A stretch of DNA of 50,525 nucleotides from CAYRQF01 sp964615845 (lineage in GTDB: Bacteria > Patescibacteriota > Minisyncoccia > Phycocordibacterales > CSBR16-119). The notes under the pieces were generated by a model that did not search any database, was not told where the DNA came from, and worked only from the letters and a program-made list of their open reading frames with translations. The stretch lies in assembly GCA_964615845.1 (NCBI GenBank), contig CAZTRC010000003.1, positions 1-50,525 of the forward strand. The letters run 5' to 3'. Every line of letters starts with the position of its first letter. The stretch's first letter is position 1. Of this stretch, positions 1 to 8,284 are shown piece after piece. Made by a program: the position numbers and the translations under genes.

Positions 1-136
1 GACCGTCGACAATGACTATGGCGACACAACCGTAAACGCGGTCAAAAAATTCCAAACAGAACAAAAACTCTCAGCAGATGGCCAAACTGGTGAGGGAACG
101 TATAAGAAGATGATTGAGTGGCTGGAGGATAACTAA
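1..136 (+). CDS. C-terminal end of a protein with a peptidoglycan-binding-like domain (5' end outside window)
   Basis: The frame is open from base 2 to the TAA at 134-136, giving 44 residues. The visible part (YGDTTVNAVKKFQ, then DGQTGEGTYKKM) has the pattern of the last part of a PG_binding_1 repeat: a helix ending in V-K-x-F-Q and a short D-G-x-x-G turn. Such domains anchor secreted enzymes to peptidoglycan. The catalytic or signal part lies upstream of the window, so the overall function is unknown. The next gene starts 2 nt after the stop. Confidence 0.6.
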   Translation, partial: TVDNDYGDTTVNAVKKFQTEQKLSADGQTGEGTYKKMIEWLEDN

Positions 137-137
137 A

Positions 138-713
138 ATGAAAAAAGTTTATATAGTGCATGGCTGGGACGGCAGTCCAGATGAGCCATTGTTCAAATGG
201 CTTGATAAAGAACTGACATTAAAAGGTTATGAAGTATTTCGTGTTGCAATGCCGACACCTGAAACTCCAATAATCGAAACATGGGTTGAGAGATTACAAG
301 AATCAATAAATCTGGATTCCGAAACTATTCTTGTAGGACATAGCGTTGGTTGCCAGGCCATAATGCGTTATTTGGAAACCTTGTCTGAAGAAAGCAGAAT
401 TGATGGGGTCGTTTTGTTGGCGCCATGGATGAAACTTGATCAAACTACGATTGAAGAAGAAGGCGAAGAGGTTGTTGAAATTGCACGTCCGTGGATGGAA
501 ACAGCGATTAATTTCAATAAGGTGAAACTGATAGCTGGTAAAATTATTGCAATATTTTCAGATAACGATGATTTTGTTGAATTGAGCCAAAAAGACTTCT
601 TTGAAGAAAAATTGAATGCGCAAACTATTGTTGAACACGAAAAAGGTCATTTCAGTCCAGCCGAAAATATTTCTGAACTACCATCGGCGCTAGAAAGTAT
701 TTTAAGTTTGTAA
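138..713 (+). CDS. RBBP9/YdeN-type serine alpha/beta hydrolase
   Basis: 191 residues. The N-terminal KKVYIVHGWDGSPDEP is the typical first strand and HGxxG-like turn of the RBBP9/YdeN hydrolase family. The nucleophile elbow GHSVGCQ places the catalytic serine near residue 69. The SDNDDFV segment supplies the acid and EKGHFSP the histidine, so the triad looks complete. Family members are small cytoplasmic hydrolases; the substrate is unknown. I chose the ATG at 138, just after the previous stop, rather than a TTG at 114 inside the previous gene. A GGAGG at about 124-128 would fit a ribosome-binding site but also codes for the upstream protein. Confidence 0.8.
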   Translation: MKKVYIVHGWDGSPDEPLFKWLDKELTLKGYEVFRVAMPTPETPIIETWVERLQESINLDSETILVGHSVGCQAIMRYLETLSEESRIDGVVLLAPWMKLDQTTIEEEGEEVVEIARPWMETAINFNKVKLIAGKIIAIFSDNDDFVELSQKDFFEEKLNAQTIVEHEKGHFSPAENISELPSALESILSL

Positions 714-767
714 AAACAAAAAGCTTTTTCGAAAATAATTTTTTTTATAAAAACTATTTTAAAAAAG

Positions 768-776
768 TTATCCACA
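768..776 (+). promoter_or_regulatory. Perfect DnaA-box match in an AT-rich spacer
   Basis: TTATCCACA at 768-776 matches the strict DnaA box. It lies in a very AT-rich 205-nt spacer (714-918) that also holds an inverted repeat at about 845-870 (TTTTTTCAAAA / TTTTGAAAAAA). I found only one perfect box and neither dnaA nor dnaN is in the window, so this does not establish an origin. The rest of the spacer shows no gene. Confidence 0.35.
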
Positions 777-918
777 TTTTTGTCTAAACATTATTGTATA
801 AACATTTCATATGTAAGATAATTTAATCACAAGAGCAATAGCTTTTTTCAAAAAATATTTTGAAAAAAATTTTTGGTCGAAAGTTGTTGCGAATTTATTA
901 AGACTAATTGAAAATAAT

Positions 919-1011
919 ATGGCCGCTAAAAAAAGAAAAGCAGCGAAGAAGACTGTAAAGAAAGCAAAGAAGAAAGCTGCGAAGAAGAAAACAGCTCGAC
1001 GACGACGATAG
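919..1011 (+). CDS. 30-residue lysine/arginine-rich histone-H1-like peptide
   Basis: A short open frame from ATG 919 to TAG 1009-1011 encodes MAAKKRKAAKKTVKKAKK... and ends in RRRR: only A, K, R, T, V and the initial M. The A-A-K-K repeat composition resembles the C-terminal tail of histone H1 and chlamydial Hc1/Hc2, so nucleic-acid binding or compaction is the likely role (inference from composition only). It sits alone between an AT-rich spacer and a strong hairpin terminator at 1031-1062, which supports an independent small gene. There is no Shine-Dalgarno sequence. Confidence 0.65.
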   Translation: MAAKKRKAAKKTVKKAKKKAAKKKTARRRR

Positions 1012-1030
1012 TAAAATATCTGCCTTGTAA

Positions 1031-1062
1031 CGAAAGTCCCGCCTCGCGGGATTTTCGTTTTT
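1031..1062 (+). terminator. Intrinsic terminator after the H1-like gene
   Basis: CGAAAGTCCCGC and GCGGGATTTTCG pair around a CTC loop with one mismatch, followed by TTTTTG. It ends the 919-1011 transcript just ahead of the secA promoter. Confidence 0.75.
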
Positions 1063-1070
1063 GTGATAAT
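1062..1070 (+). promoter_or_regulatory. Extended -10 promoter of secA
   Basis: TGTGATAAT is a TG-N extended -10, ending 11 nt before the secA ATG at 1082. The expected start of transcription leaves only a few untranslated bases. It overlaps the tail of the preceding terminator. Confidence 0.5.
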
Positions 1071-1081
1071 ATTGCCTGACT

Positions 1082-3619
1082 ATGTCTATAGTTTCATCTA
1101 TAAAAGATATGTTCGGGGACGGCAATGCCGGCTTTTTGAAAGAGGCCGAAAAGGTGGTCAAAGCAGTGAACGCCTTGGAGGCGGGTCTAACTGAGCTCTC
1201 GGCCGAAGAATTCCCTAAGCGCACAAATGCTTTAAAAGAACGCTTTTTGGCTGGGGAAACTCTGGACCAGATATTGCCAGAAGCTTTTGCTCTGGTTCGC
1301 GAAGCCTCGAAAAGGACTCGCGGCCAGCGCCACTATGATGTCCAAATAATCGGCGGATACGCGCTTCACAAAGGCAAAATTGCCGAGATGAAAACCGGCG
1401 AAGGTAAGACTCTCGTTGCGACGCTACCTGTGTACCTGAACGCTATCGCGGGCCAAGGCGTCCATGTCGTGACCGTCAACGACTTCCTCGCGCGCCGCGA
1501 CGCCACGTGGATGGGGCAGATCTACGCCTACCTCGGGCTCACTGTCGCCGTCGTGAATTCCCAAAATGTTTCTTATATATATGATAGCGCGGCCGATCCA
1601 GCCAAAGACAAAGAACGCGACGAAGTCGGTTCATTCAAAGTCGTGTATGAATTTCTAAAACCTTGTGGTCGCAAAGAGGCATACGCCGCTGACATCACTT
1701 ACGGCACCAACAACGAATATGGTTTTGATTATTTGCGCGACAACTTGGCTCAAAATACTTCTGGGCTTGTCCAGCGCGGACATTATTTCGCCGTCGTTGA
1801 CGAAGTCGACTCTATCCTCATCGACGAGGCCCGCACTCCGCTTATCATCTCTGCTCCAGCCGAAGAATCTGGCGAGCTTTATGTGCGTTTTGCGGAAATT
1901 TCCAAACAACTGCAACCAGAAACTCACTACGGCATCGACGAAAAGCTTCGTGCCATCACCTTGAACGACGCCGGTATCGAACTCGCCGAGAAACTCCTCG
2001 GAATTGAAAACATTTATACTGAAAAAGGCATCAAATACGTCCACCACCTCGAGACAGCGGTGCGAGCCAGCGCGCTTTTCAAACGCGACAAAGAATATGT
2101 GGTCAACAACGGCGAAGTTATCATCATCGACCAATCAACTGGGCGCATGATGCCAGGCCGAAGATTCAATCAAGGCCTTCACCAAGCGCTCGAAGCCAAA
2201 GAAGGCGTCGAGATCAAGCAGGAAACCAAGACTGTCGCTTCGATCACTTACCAAAACTACTTCAGGTTTTACAAAAAGTTAAGCGGTATGACCGGTACGG
2301 CCAAGACTTCGCAAGAAGAGTTTTACACCGTCTACGGTCTCGACGTCATTAGCATCCCGACCAATGTCCCGGTAGCGCGCCTCGATCATGATGACCTCAT
2401 TTTCCAAACCGAGAAGGGCAAATTCCAAGCGATTGCGCGTAAAATAAAAGAAGTGAACCAAACCGGCCAGCCTATCCTCATCGGTACCATCTCGATCGAA
2501 CGCAACGAACTCTTGTCAGAATACCTCCGCAAAGAAGGCATTTCGCACACGATCTTGAACGCCAAGAAACACGAGTCCGAAGGCGAGATCGTAGCCTCAG
2601 CTGGAAAGCTCGGCGCGGTGACGATCGCGACCAACATGGCAGGTCGTGGTATCGACATCAAGCTCGGCGGGGAAATGGCGACGCCGGAACAGCACGCTCA
2701 AGTGAAATCTCTCGGCGGACTCTTTGTCCTCGGAACTGAGCGCCATGAATCTCGCCGTATCGACAACCAGCTCCGCGGACGCTCCGGCCGCCAAGGCGAT
2801 CCGGGCGCGACACAATTTTTCGTCTCTCTCGATGACGACCTCATGCGTATCTTCGGCGGAGATAGGATGAAAGCCATGATGGGTAGATTTGGCATCAGTG
2901 AAGACGAGCCGATCAAAAACAGCTTCATCAGCCGGGCTATCGAGAGTGCCCAGAAGAAAATCGAAGGCTTCAATTTCGATTCGCGAAAGAACACGCTCGA
3001 ATATGACAACGTCCTAAATACCCAGAGAAATGCTATCTACGCTCGCCGAAAGAAGATGCTCTCGGCTCCGGACGCTGAAATACAGGAGTTCTTGTTTGAA
3101 ATCGCGCCGGATAGGGTGAAAATGGAGGAGCTGATTGCGGCGAAAATCCAAGAAGTCGGCGAAGCGCAATTTTATAACACCGCTCGCCGGATTATTCTCT
3201 ACGTCACCGACATCTTGTGGATTGAGCACCTAGAGACGATGGATCATGTCCGCTCATCCGTGAATCTCCGCGCCTACGGCCAAAGAGAGCCGATTATCGA
3301 ATACAAGAAAGAAGGCTTGAACTTCTTCAACCAAATGGAAGCATCCCTCAAAGAGCAGGTCTTGTCTCTCATCGACACCATCCGCGTCGCCGCCGCGTCA
3401 GCCGAAGCTCCGAAAGAAGCGCCGAAGCAATACATGGAGAGCGGCGGGGGAACTGAGTCCGAAAACGCTGGCCAAACCATCCAAAAATCCGAAGAAGACA
3501 AAATCGGGCGTAACGACATTGTCATTATCCAAAAGGGAACTGAAACTCAAGAAATTAAATACAAAAAAGCGGAGCAATTGCTCGCGGAAGGATGGACGAT
3601 AAAGGAGGTTAAGAAATAA
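1082..3619 (+). CDS. secA: Preprotein translocase ATPase SecA
   Basis: 845 residues. SecA drives ATP-dependent export of unfolded preproteins through SecYEG. Visible motifs are Walker A TGEGKT (about 105-110), the YGTNNEYGFDYLRDN segment, Walker B VVDEVDS (about 238-244), the GMTGTAKT segment of the preprotein-crosslinking side, and the helicase-like NMAGRGIDIKLGG and RGRSGRQGD motifs. The usual C-terminal zinc-binding tail (C-x-C-x8-C-[HC] after G-R-N-D-P) is absent: after the conserved K-I-G-R-N-D the protein continues IVIIQKGTETQEIKYKK and ends. It has its own promoter and a terminator directly after. Lipid and SecB interactions that use the zinc tail in other bacteria would have to differ here. 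Confidence 0.97.
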   Translation: MSIVSSIKDMFGDGNAGFLKEAEKVVKAVNALEAGLTELSAEEFPKRTNALKERFLAGETLDQILPEAFALVREASKRTRGQRHYDVQIIGGYALHKGKIAEMKTGEGKTLVATLPVYLNAIAGQGVHVVTVNDFLARRDATWMGQIYAYLGLTVAVVNSQNVSYIYDSAADPAKDKERDEVGSFKVVYEFLKPCGRKEAYAADITYGTNNEYGFDYLRDNLAQNTSGLVQRGHYFAVVDEVDSILIDEARTPLIISAPAEESGELYVRFAEISKQLQPETHYGIDEKLRAITLNDAGIELAEKLLGIENIYTEKGIKYVHHLETAVRASALFKRDKEYVVNNGEVIIIDQSTGRMMPGRRFNQGLHQALEAKEGVEIKQETKTVASITYQNYFRFYKKLSGMTGTAKTSQEEFYTVYGLDVISIPTNVPVARLDHDDLIFQTEKGKFQAIARKIKEVNQTGQPILIGTISIERNELLSEYLRKEGISHTILNAKKHESEGEIVASAGKLGAVTIATNMAGRGIDIKLGGEMATPEQHAQVKSLGGLFVLGTERHESRRIDNQLRGRSGRQGDPGATQFFVSLDDDLMRIFGGDRMKAMMGRFGISEDEPIKNSFISRAIESAQKKIEGFNFDSRKNTLEYDNVLNTQRNAIYARRKKMLSAPDAEIQEFLFEIAPDRVKMEELIAAKIQEVGEAQFYNTARRIILYVTDILWIEHLETMDHVRSSVNLRAYGQREPIIEYKKEGLNFFNQMEASLKEQVLSLIDTIRVAAASAEAPKEAPKQYMESGGGTESENAGQTIQKSEEDKIGRNDIVIIQKGTETQEIKYKKAEQLLAEGWTIKEVKK

Positions 3620-3626
3620 AACAGGG

Positions 3627-3655
3627 ACACCCCGGAAGGCCGGGGTATCTTGTTG
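3627..3655 (+). terminator. Intrinsic terminator after secA
   Basis: ACCCCGG and CCGGGGT pair around a 4-nt loop (stem 3629-3646), followed by a T-rich run, 9 nt after the secA stop. Confidence 0.65.
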
Positions 3656-3667
3656 TTTGTGCGCATG

Positions 3668-3994
3668 TCAATCTTTCTTGGTTAGCGCTTGTTCGAACCT
3701 CAGGGTTCCATACACCGCTGCTCGATTAGCAATGGTGGAGATTATCCACTGAAGGTCTCGTATCCGCTTAGGGTCCATTTCGGAGAGGATCTCATCCAAT
3801 TCCGCGAATGTTTCCTCTTCCATGACGTCAGCTGGTTCCAACTCCATGATGTCAGTTATCTCACCGACAATACTGAGGTCTTCAGCGACGCTTTCCCTGG
3901 AAGTACCCGCGGGACGTGTAAGGAAACTCACTGTCATCGTTGGATTGGTTCCCAAGCTCTTGAGCATCAGGAGAAAGAACTGTCGTTTCATCAT
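3668..3994 (-). CDS. Hypothetical 108-residue acidic protein
   Basis: Family not recognised. The N-terminus (MMKRQFFLLMLKSLG) is short, basic and hydrophobic; the remainder is acidic and helical, with EITDIMELEPADVMEEE followed by FAELDEILSEMDPKRIRDL. No transmembrane segment or catalytic motif is evident. It stands alone on the minus strand with a possible TTGACA promoter (4038-4043) and an A/C-rich leader without Shine-Dalgarno. Two adjacent ATG codons (3994 and 3991) are possible starts. The coding evidence is codon pattern and length only. Confidence 0.5.
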   Translation of the reverse strand: MMKRQFFLLMLKSLGTNPTMTVSFLTRPAGTSRESVAEDLSIVGEITDIMELEPADVMEEETFAELDEILSEMDPKRIRDLQWIISTIANRAAVYGTLRFEQALTKKD

Positions 3995-4014
3995 CTTGAG
4001 TTTAGTTGGTCCAC

Positions 4015-4043
4015 AATTTATGATATTTTATAGCTTTTGTCAA
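4015..4043 (-). promoter_or_regulatory. Candidate promoter of the 3668-3994 gene
   Basis: On the minus strand TTGACA (4043-4038) is followed after 17 nt by TAAATT (4020-4015). The -35 is perfect and the -10 is weak. The leader to the ATG is about 20 nt. Confidence 0.4.
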
Positions 4044-4188
4044 CTTTTAAATCGTCTTTTTAGCCGGCTTTTGGCGGGGGAGTCGATTTTACGAATCCAA
4101 AATTCTATAATAATCAATTCCCAAAATCACCCAAAAACCCTTGTAAAACAAGGCTTCCTGGCATTTGACAGATTCGGCTTTTTATGGC

Positions 4189-4217
4189 TTGACAAGAGTC
4201 TATGGACATGCTAAGAT
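4189..4217 (+). promoter_or_regulatory. Strong promoter of the muramidase-like gene
   Basis: TTGACA (4189-4194), a 17-nt spacer and TAAGAT (4212-4217). Transcription should start near 4224, which gives an unusually long leader of about 112 nt. This is the main signal in the gene-free stretch 3995-4335; the part from 4044 to 4188 shows nothing else I can name. Confidence 0.65.
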
Positions 4218-4223
4218 TACTTC

Positions 4224-4335
4224 GTAAATCCCGAAAGGGGTTTTTTAGTTTCCTCGGCCATTGCCCACGGGCAAGATGCAAATCTAGCCGAACGAGACTT
4301 TCAGTCAAGGTGTTGTCGGAGCGAAACCGTCAAAT
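4224..4335 (+). promoter_or_regulatory. Structured 5' leader with an early terminator-like hairpin
   Basis: The predicted RNA begins with a hairpin AAATCCC-GAAA-GGGGTTT (4226-4243) followed by further T residues, which is an intrinsic-terminator shape at the very 5' end. Downstream there are more pairings: TTGCCC/GGGCAA near 4263-4275, CTCGGC with GCCGA, GACT/AGTC, and CGG/CCG close to the ATG. The length and structure suggest a cis-regulatory RNA controlling a cell-wall hydrolase. I compared it from memory with c-di-AMP (ydaO) and c-di-GMP riboswitches and saw no convincing match, so no class is assigned. Confidence 0.4.
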
Positions 4336-4962
4336 ATGAATAAAAACATAACCAATAAACTACACTCATTTATCCTTTTACCTCTCTTGCTTGGTAACAT
4401 TGCAAGCCCGGACGTCCTCTCTAAAGAGGTTGCTCCAGAGAAAGAAGTGCAGAATGAAAGCCTAGGATTGAACTTTAAAATCTTCAGTAACTCTCTCAAA
4501 GAAAAAACCGACTTCGTTGTCATCGACAATCGTGCAGCCAAGATCGACGCTTACTTCGCCCAGTGGGATCTCCCGCTTGCAGGCCATGGTAAGGGTATGA
4601 TCGAAGCCGCCGACAAATATGGTATCGACTGGAGACTTCTCCCGGCGCTTGCCATGCTCGAGACGACTGGCGGTAAAAATCTCTGTGGTAATGGTACGAA
4701 CTTGAACGCTTTCGGTTTTGGATCATGTAAGATTCACTTCTCGACGTTCGAAGCTTCGTTCGAAGCTGTCGCCAAGACTGTTTCTGGTAACGGAGAAAAG
4801 ACTTCACACCTTTATAAAGGTAAGTCTGTCCCGGAAATTCTCGAGGTTTACAATCCTCCAGAAGTTGTCGGTATCATGCCAAACTATCACAAGAAAGCTT
4901 TGAAGGTCATGGAAGAGATCAATGAAATGTCAGTTGAAACTAGCTTCCTAGTTCAAGCCTAA
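4336..4962 (+). CDS. Secreted muramidase/glucosaminidase-like protein
   Basis: 208 residues. The N-terminus (MNKNITNKLHSFILLPLLLG) looks like a signal peptide. The region from about residue 90 (MIEAADKYGIDWRLLPALAM then LETTGGKNLCG) has the lysozyme/glucosaminidase-like pattern, with a candidate catalytic Glu in MLETTGGKN and a later N-A-F-G-F-G segment. The family cleaves peptidoglycan glycan strands outside the cell. It is monocistronic, behind a strong promoter and a structured leader, and ends in a bidirectional terminator shared with dnaE. The exact bond specificity cannot be read from sequence. Confidence 0.65.
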   Translation: MNKNITNKLHSFILLPLLLGNIASPDVLSKEVAPEKEVQNESLGLNFKIFSNSLKEKTDFVVIDNRAAKIDAYFAQWDLPLAGHGKGMIEAADKYGIDWRLLPALAMLETTGGKNLCGNGTNLNAFGFGSCKIHFSTFEASFEAVAKTVSGNGEKTSHLYKGKSVPEILEVYNPPEVVGIMPNYHKKALKVMEEINEMSVETSFLVQA

Positions 4963-5005
4963 TACAAAAAGACCCCAAGCATTTGCGAGGGGTCTTTTTG
5001 TATTA
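4960..5005. terminator. Bidirectional terminator between the muramidase-like gene and dnaE
   Basis: Perfect 17-bp arms (4960-4976 and 4989-5005) around a 12-nt loop, with A-runs on one side and T-runs on the other. It contains the stop codons of both convergent genes. Confidence 0.85.
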
Positions 5006-8000
5006 AATAATTTCTTTTATCTCATCTATCACGATCGTTTTCTCGCCGTCGCGAATGCTGACTTTGCCTTTGATGGCTAGAATTTTATCGACGAGGAGGG
5101 AATTCATTTGTTTCTTGTAAATCGTCGGGAAGGCGACGGCCTCAATCGTACCCGAGAGATCTTCGAGTTGGATGAACGCCATTTGCTGATTTTTCTTTGT
5201 GATGATGATTTTCACTGTTTGTACAACACAAGCCAGCGTCACCGGCTGGTCTTGGCGACCAACAGTTTTAATTTTCAAAATATTCGTACCAGATTTCTCA
5301 ATCTTTTCACGAATATCATCGAGCGGATGACCAGAGACGTATAGTCCAAGCAATTCTTTTTCCCAGGCCAGCTTTGTCTTTGGTGTCGCGGGCGCTGAGT
5401 CATTTAGGTGGAGTATTGATTTGGGTGCCAAGCTTCCACCAAACAGGCTGCCCTGGTCTTTGTCAGTTTTCGAAAATGATTTATTGAACTCTGTCAGGTT
5501 TTCAACATTTGCCACCAGCACTCCGCGATCGCCAAATGAATCCATCGCGCCGGACTTGATGAGAGCTTCGAGAGACTTTTTGTTCACGTTTTTGTGCGTG
5601 ACGCGTTCGAGGAAGTCGGCGAGACTTGTGAATTTGCCGCGAACCCTTCTTTCTTCGATGATGGCGTCAGCGATGTCGGTGCCGAGGTTTTTGATGGTAT
5701 AAAAACCGAAGCGGATAGCGTCTATACCGGTATCGTTTTTGATAACCGTGAATCCACCAAAACATTCGTTAACGTCAGGAGGTAAGACCTTGATTCCCAT
5801 ACGGTCGCACTCGTGAATAATTTCTGAGATTTTTTCGACATCACCGGATTCGGCGGTGAGAATTGCTGTCATGTAAGGAACAGGAAAGTTCGCTTTCATG
5901 TATCCCGTTTGGTAAGCGACGCGCCCGTAACTTGCAGCATGGGCTTTGTTGAATCCGTATGCGGCGAATGGTTCGATCAGAAGCCATAGAGCATTTGCTT
6001 TGTCTTTCGGTAGTCCATTTTTAATAAATCCCGAAATCAGTTTTTCTTTCTCAGCGGCCATAACTTCGGGGATCTTTTTACCCATGGCCTTTCGGAGCTT
6101 GTCGGCTTCGAGCCAGCTGTAACCGCCGAGATGTATAGCGATGAGGAGGACGTCGTCTTGATATGTAATGACGCCATATGACTGAGACAGAATTTCTTTC
6201 ATCCGAGGGTCTAGGTATTTTATGAGGTGTGAGTTTTGTTTACGTCTGATGTACTCGGGAATGATTTCCATTGGTCCAGGTCGATAGAGGGCGACCATGG
6301 CATTGATGTCGTCGATAACAGTTGGACGGAGCTCCTTCAAGTACCGCGTCATGCCTGAGCCGTTTAGTTGGAAGAGTCCGATAGTTTCTCCGCGGGCAAG
6401 CATCTCGTAAGTCTTTCTGTTATCCATGGGGATGTTTTCAATGTCGACAATAACGCCCTCAGTCTTTTCTACAAGTCTGACTGCGTCAGCGAGGATTGCC
6501 AAGTTTCTGATTCCAAGAAAGTCGAATTTGATAAGCCCGGCAGACTCAACGGCGTGCATGTCGTATTGAGTGATGATCTTTCCGCCCTTTGGGTCGAGCT
6601 GAATTGGCGCGTAGTCGTCGACTCTGGTCGGTGAGATCACGACACCAGCGGCGTGAACAGAGATGTGGCGAGCACAGCCTTCGATTTTCTTTGCGAGGTC
6701 TATTATTTCTTTTGTTGCTTTGTCCTTGTCGTATTGTTCGGAGAGCTCCGGAACCATCTTTAAAGCCTTGTCGATAGTCATGGCGAAGCCTTGCTTGCCA
6801 AGAGGGATTAGTTTTGAAATTTTGTCACCGACACCGTATGGATAACCGAGTGCGCGCGCGACGTCACGGACGGAACCGCGGGCCATCATTGTTCCAAAAG
6901 TTCCGATCTGAGCGACGGCATTCTCGCCATACTTTTTTCGGGCGTAATCGATAACTTCGTCACGGCGGTTATCAGCAAAGTCCATGTCAATATCCGGCGC
7001 TGAAGGTCGCTCAGGGTTTAGGAATCTTTCGAACGGGAGTTTGAAGTGGAGCGGGTCGACGTTGGTGATGCCAAGGAGGTATGTACAGATTGAACCTGCC
7101 ACCGATCCTCGGATGTTCGTCAATATTTTGTTTTCTGAAGCGAAACGGATAAGGTCTGCCACGATGAGGAGGTAAATAGAGAAGCCTTTGTTCTTGATGA
7201 TCTCAAGCTCGTACTCGATACGTTTTTCGATTTCTTCTCGGCTTTCGCCGTAGCGACGAGGAATTCCTGCATATACATATTTGCGAAGTTGGGATTCGGC
7301 ATCTTCGCCGGGTTCCAATTCGAATTTGGGAAAGACCCATTTGCCGAGCTCGATTTGGATATCCACCATGTCGGCGATTTTGCCAGTGTTCTCGACAGCT
7401 TCCGGCACGTCTTTGAAATATTCTAGAGCTTCGTTTTGGTCGATGAGGTGATAGTCGCCGGACATTTCGAGATCACGGCTATTGGTATTGATGGCAAGCA
7501 GAGTCTTGTGCGCTTCCTTGTCATCTTGGTGCAGATAATGTGAATCCCAAGTGGCGACAACAGGAATATCGAATTTCTTGCTCAAGGCCCGCACTCCTTC
7601 TTTCAATATTTCATAATTGTCGACTTCCTTGTGGCCCATGAGTTCGAGAAAGAAATTCTCTTTACCAAAAATGTCTTGATATTTTTTGATGATATTTTCG
7701 GCGCGTTCATCGTTCTTGGCGCGAATGGCATTTGCGAGTTCTCCGGCGGGACAACCCGAAAGGCAGATGATACCTTCAGCATGTTTACGGAGAATTTCTT
7801 CATCCATGCGCGGCTTGTAATAATAGCCATCGATGAAGGAGGCCGAGACAAGCTTCATGAGATTCCTGTAGCCGGTGTTGTTCTTGGCGAGGAGGGTTAG
7901 GTGATAGCGTTTGTTGTCGATATTTGGTTCTTTGTCTTTACGGCCGCGTTCGGCGATGTAAGCTTCGACGCCGATAATGGGCTTGATGCCTGCATCAAGG

Positions 8001-8167
8001 CACTCCTGGTAAAACTCAATCGCGCCGTACATCGCTCCGTGATCAGTAATGGCTAGAGCCTTCATGCCGAACTTCTTGGCTTGCGCCACCAAATCGCTCA
8101 CTTTTGACATTCCGTCCAAGAGGGAATAATGCGAATGCGTATGCAAATGGACGAAATCGGGTTTCAT
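5003..8167 (-). CDS. dnaE: DNA polymerase III alpha subunit
   Basis: 1054 residues: the replicative polymerase. An N-terminal PHP domain opens with HLHTHSHYS (His 7, 9, 11) and ITDHGAMYGA. The palm acidic motif is PDIDMDF at about 388-394, followed by YRPGPMEI and a helix-hairpin-helix region. A C-terminal OB-fold is seen at VTLACVVQTVKII. An ATG 12 nt further upstream (8179) is embedded in the -10 element itself, so it should not be transcribed; the start at 8167 follows from that. The length is normal for DnaE1-type enzymes. Expressed alone from an extended -10 promoter. Confidence 0.96.
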   Translation of the reverse strand: MKPDFVHLHTHSHYSLLDGMSKVSDLVAQAKKFGMKALAITDHGAMYGAIEFYQECLDAGIKPIIGVEAYIAERGRKDKEPNIDNKRYHLTLLAKNNTGYRNLMKLVSASFIDGYYYKPRMDEEILRKHAEGIICLSGCPAGELANAIRAKNDERAENIIKKYQDIFGKENFFLELMGHKEVDNYEILKEGVRALSKKFDIPVVATWDSHYLHQDDKEAHKTLLAINTNSRDLEMSGDYHLIDQNEALEYFKDVPEAVENTGKIADMVDIQIELGKWVFPKFELEPGEDAESQLRKYVYAGIPRRYGESREEIEKRIEYELEIIKNKGFSIYLLIVADLIRFASENKILTNIRGSVAGSICTYLLGITNVDPLHFKLPFERFLNPERPSAPDIDMDFADNRRDEVIDYARKKYGENAVAQIGTFGTMMARGSVRDVARALGYPYGVGDKISKLIPLGKQGFAMTIDKALKMVPELSEQYDKDKATKEIIDLAKKIEGCARHISVHAAGVVISPTRVDDYAPIQLDPKGGKIITQYDMHAVESAGLIKFDFLGIRNLAILADAVRLVEKTEGVIVDIENIPMDNRKTYEMLARGETIGLFQLNGSGMTRYLKELRPTVIDDINAMVALYRPGPMEIIPEYIRRKQNSHLIKYLDPRMKEILSQSYGVITYQDDVLLIAIHLGGYSWLEADKLRKAMGKKIPEVMAAEKEKLISGFIKNGLPKDKANALWLLIEPFAAYGFNKAHAASYGRVAYQTGYMKANFPVPYMTAILTAESGDVEKISEIIHECDRMGIKVLPPDVNECFGGFTVIKNDTGIDAIRFGFYTIKNLGTDIADAIIEERRVRGKFTSLADFLERVTHKNVNKKSLEALIKSGAMDSFGDRGVLVANVENLTEFNKSFSKTDKDQGSLFGGSLAPKSILHLNDSAPATPKTKLAWEKELLGLYVSGHPLDDIREKIEKSGTNILKIKTVGRQDQPVTLACVVQTVKIIITKKNQQMAFIQLEDLSGTIEAVAFPTIYKKQMNSLLVDKILAIKGKVSIRDGEKTIVIDEIKEII

Positions 8168-8177
8168 AAGTAGGGAC

Positions 8178-8186
8178 ATTATAGCA
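8178..8186 (-). promoter_or_regulatory. Extended -10 promoter of dnaE
   Basis: On the minus strand TGCTATAAT (8186-8178) lies 10 nt before the ATG at 8167, implying an mRNA with only a few leader bases. It decides the dnaE start codon. Confidence 0.6.
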
Positions 8187-8212
8187 GGTTGAATAGAGTA
8201 TTTTATGAGATA

Positions 8213-8241
8213 TTGACATAAAACTTATACTATGATATAAA
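8213..8241 (+). promoter_or_regulatory. Consensus-like promoter of the 8285 gene
   Basis: TTGACA (8213-8218), 17 nt, TATAAA (8236-8241), also with an upstream TG. The leader of about 37 nt is rich in A and C and has no Shine-Dalgarno sequence. Confidence 0.7.
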
Positions 8242-8284
8242 TAAATCGACAACGCACCCTAACAACCACGAAACAACATACGTC

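Noticed and set aside
714..918. Chromosomal replication origin
   Set aside because: Only one perfect DnaA box, no dnaA/dnaN neighbours and no iteron-like cluster; kept only as a single site.
1655..2134. Minus-strand frame inside secA
   Set aside because: Shadow of the secA codons; secA is complete and conserved across the region.
3601..3612. Strong Shine-Dalgarno AAAGGAGGTT
   Set aside because: It lies within the last codons of secA and no plus-strand gene starts at the right distance.
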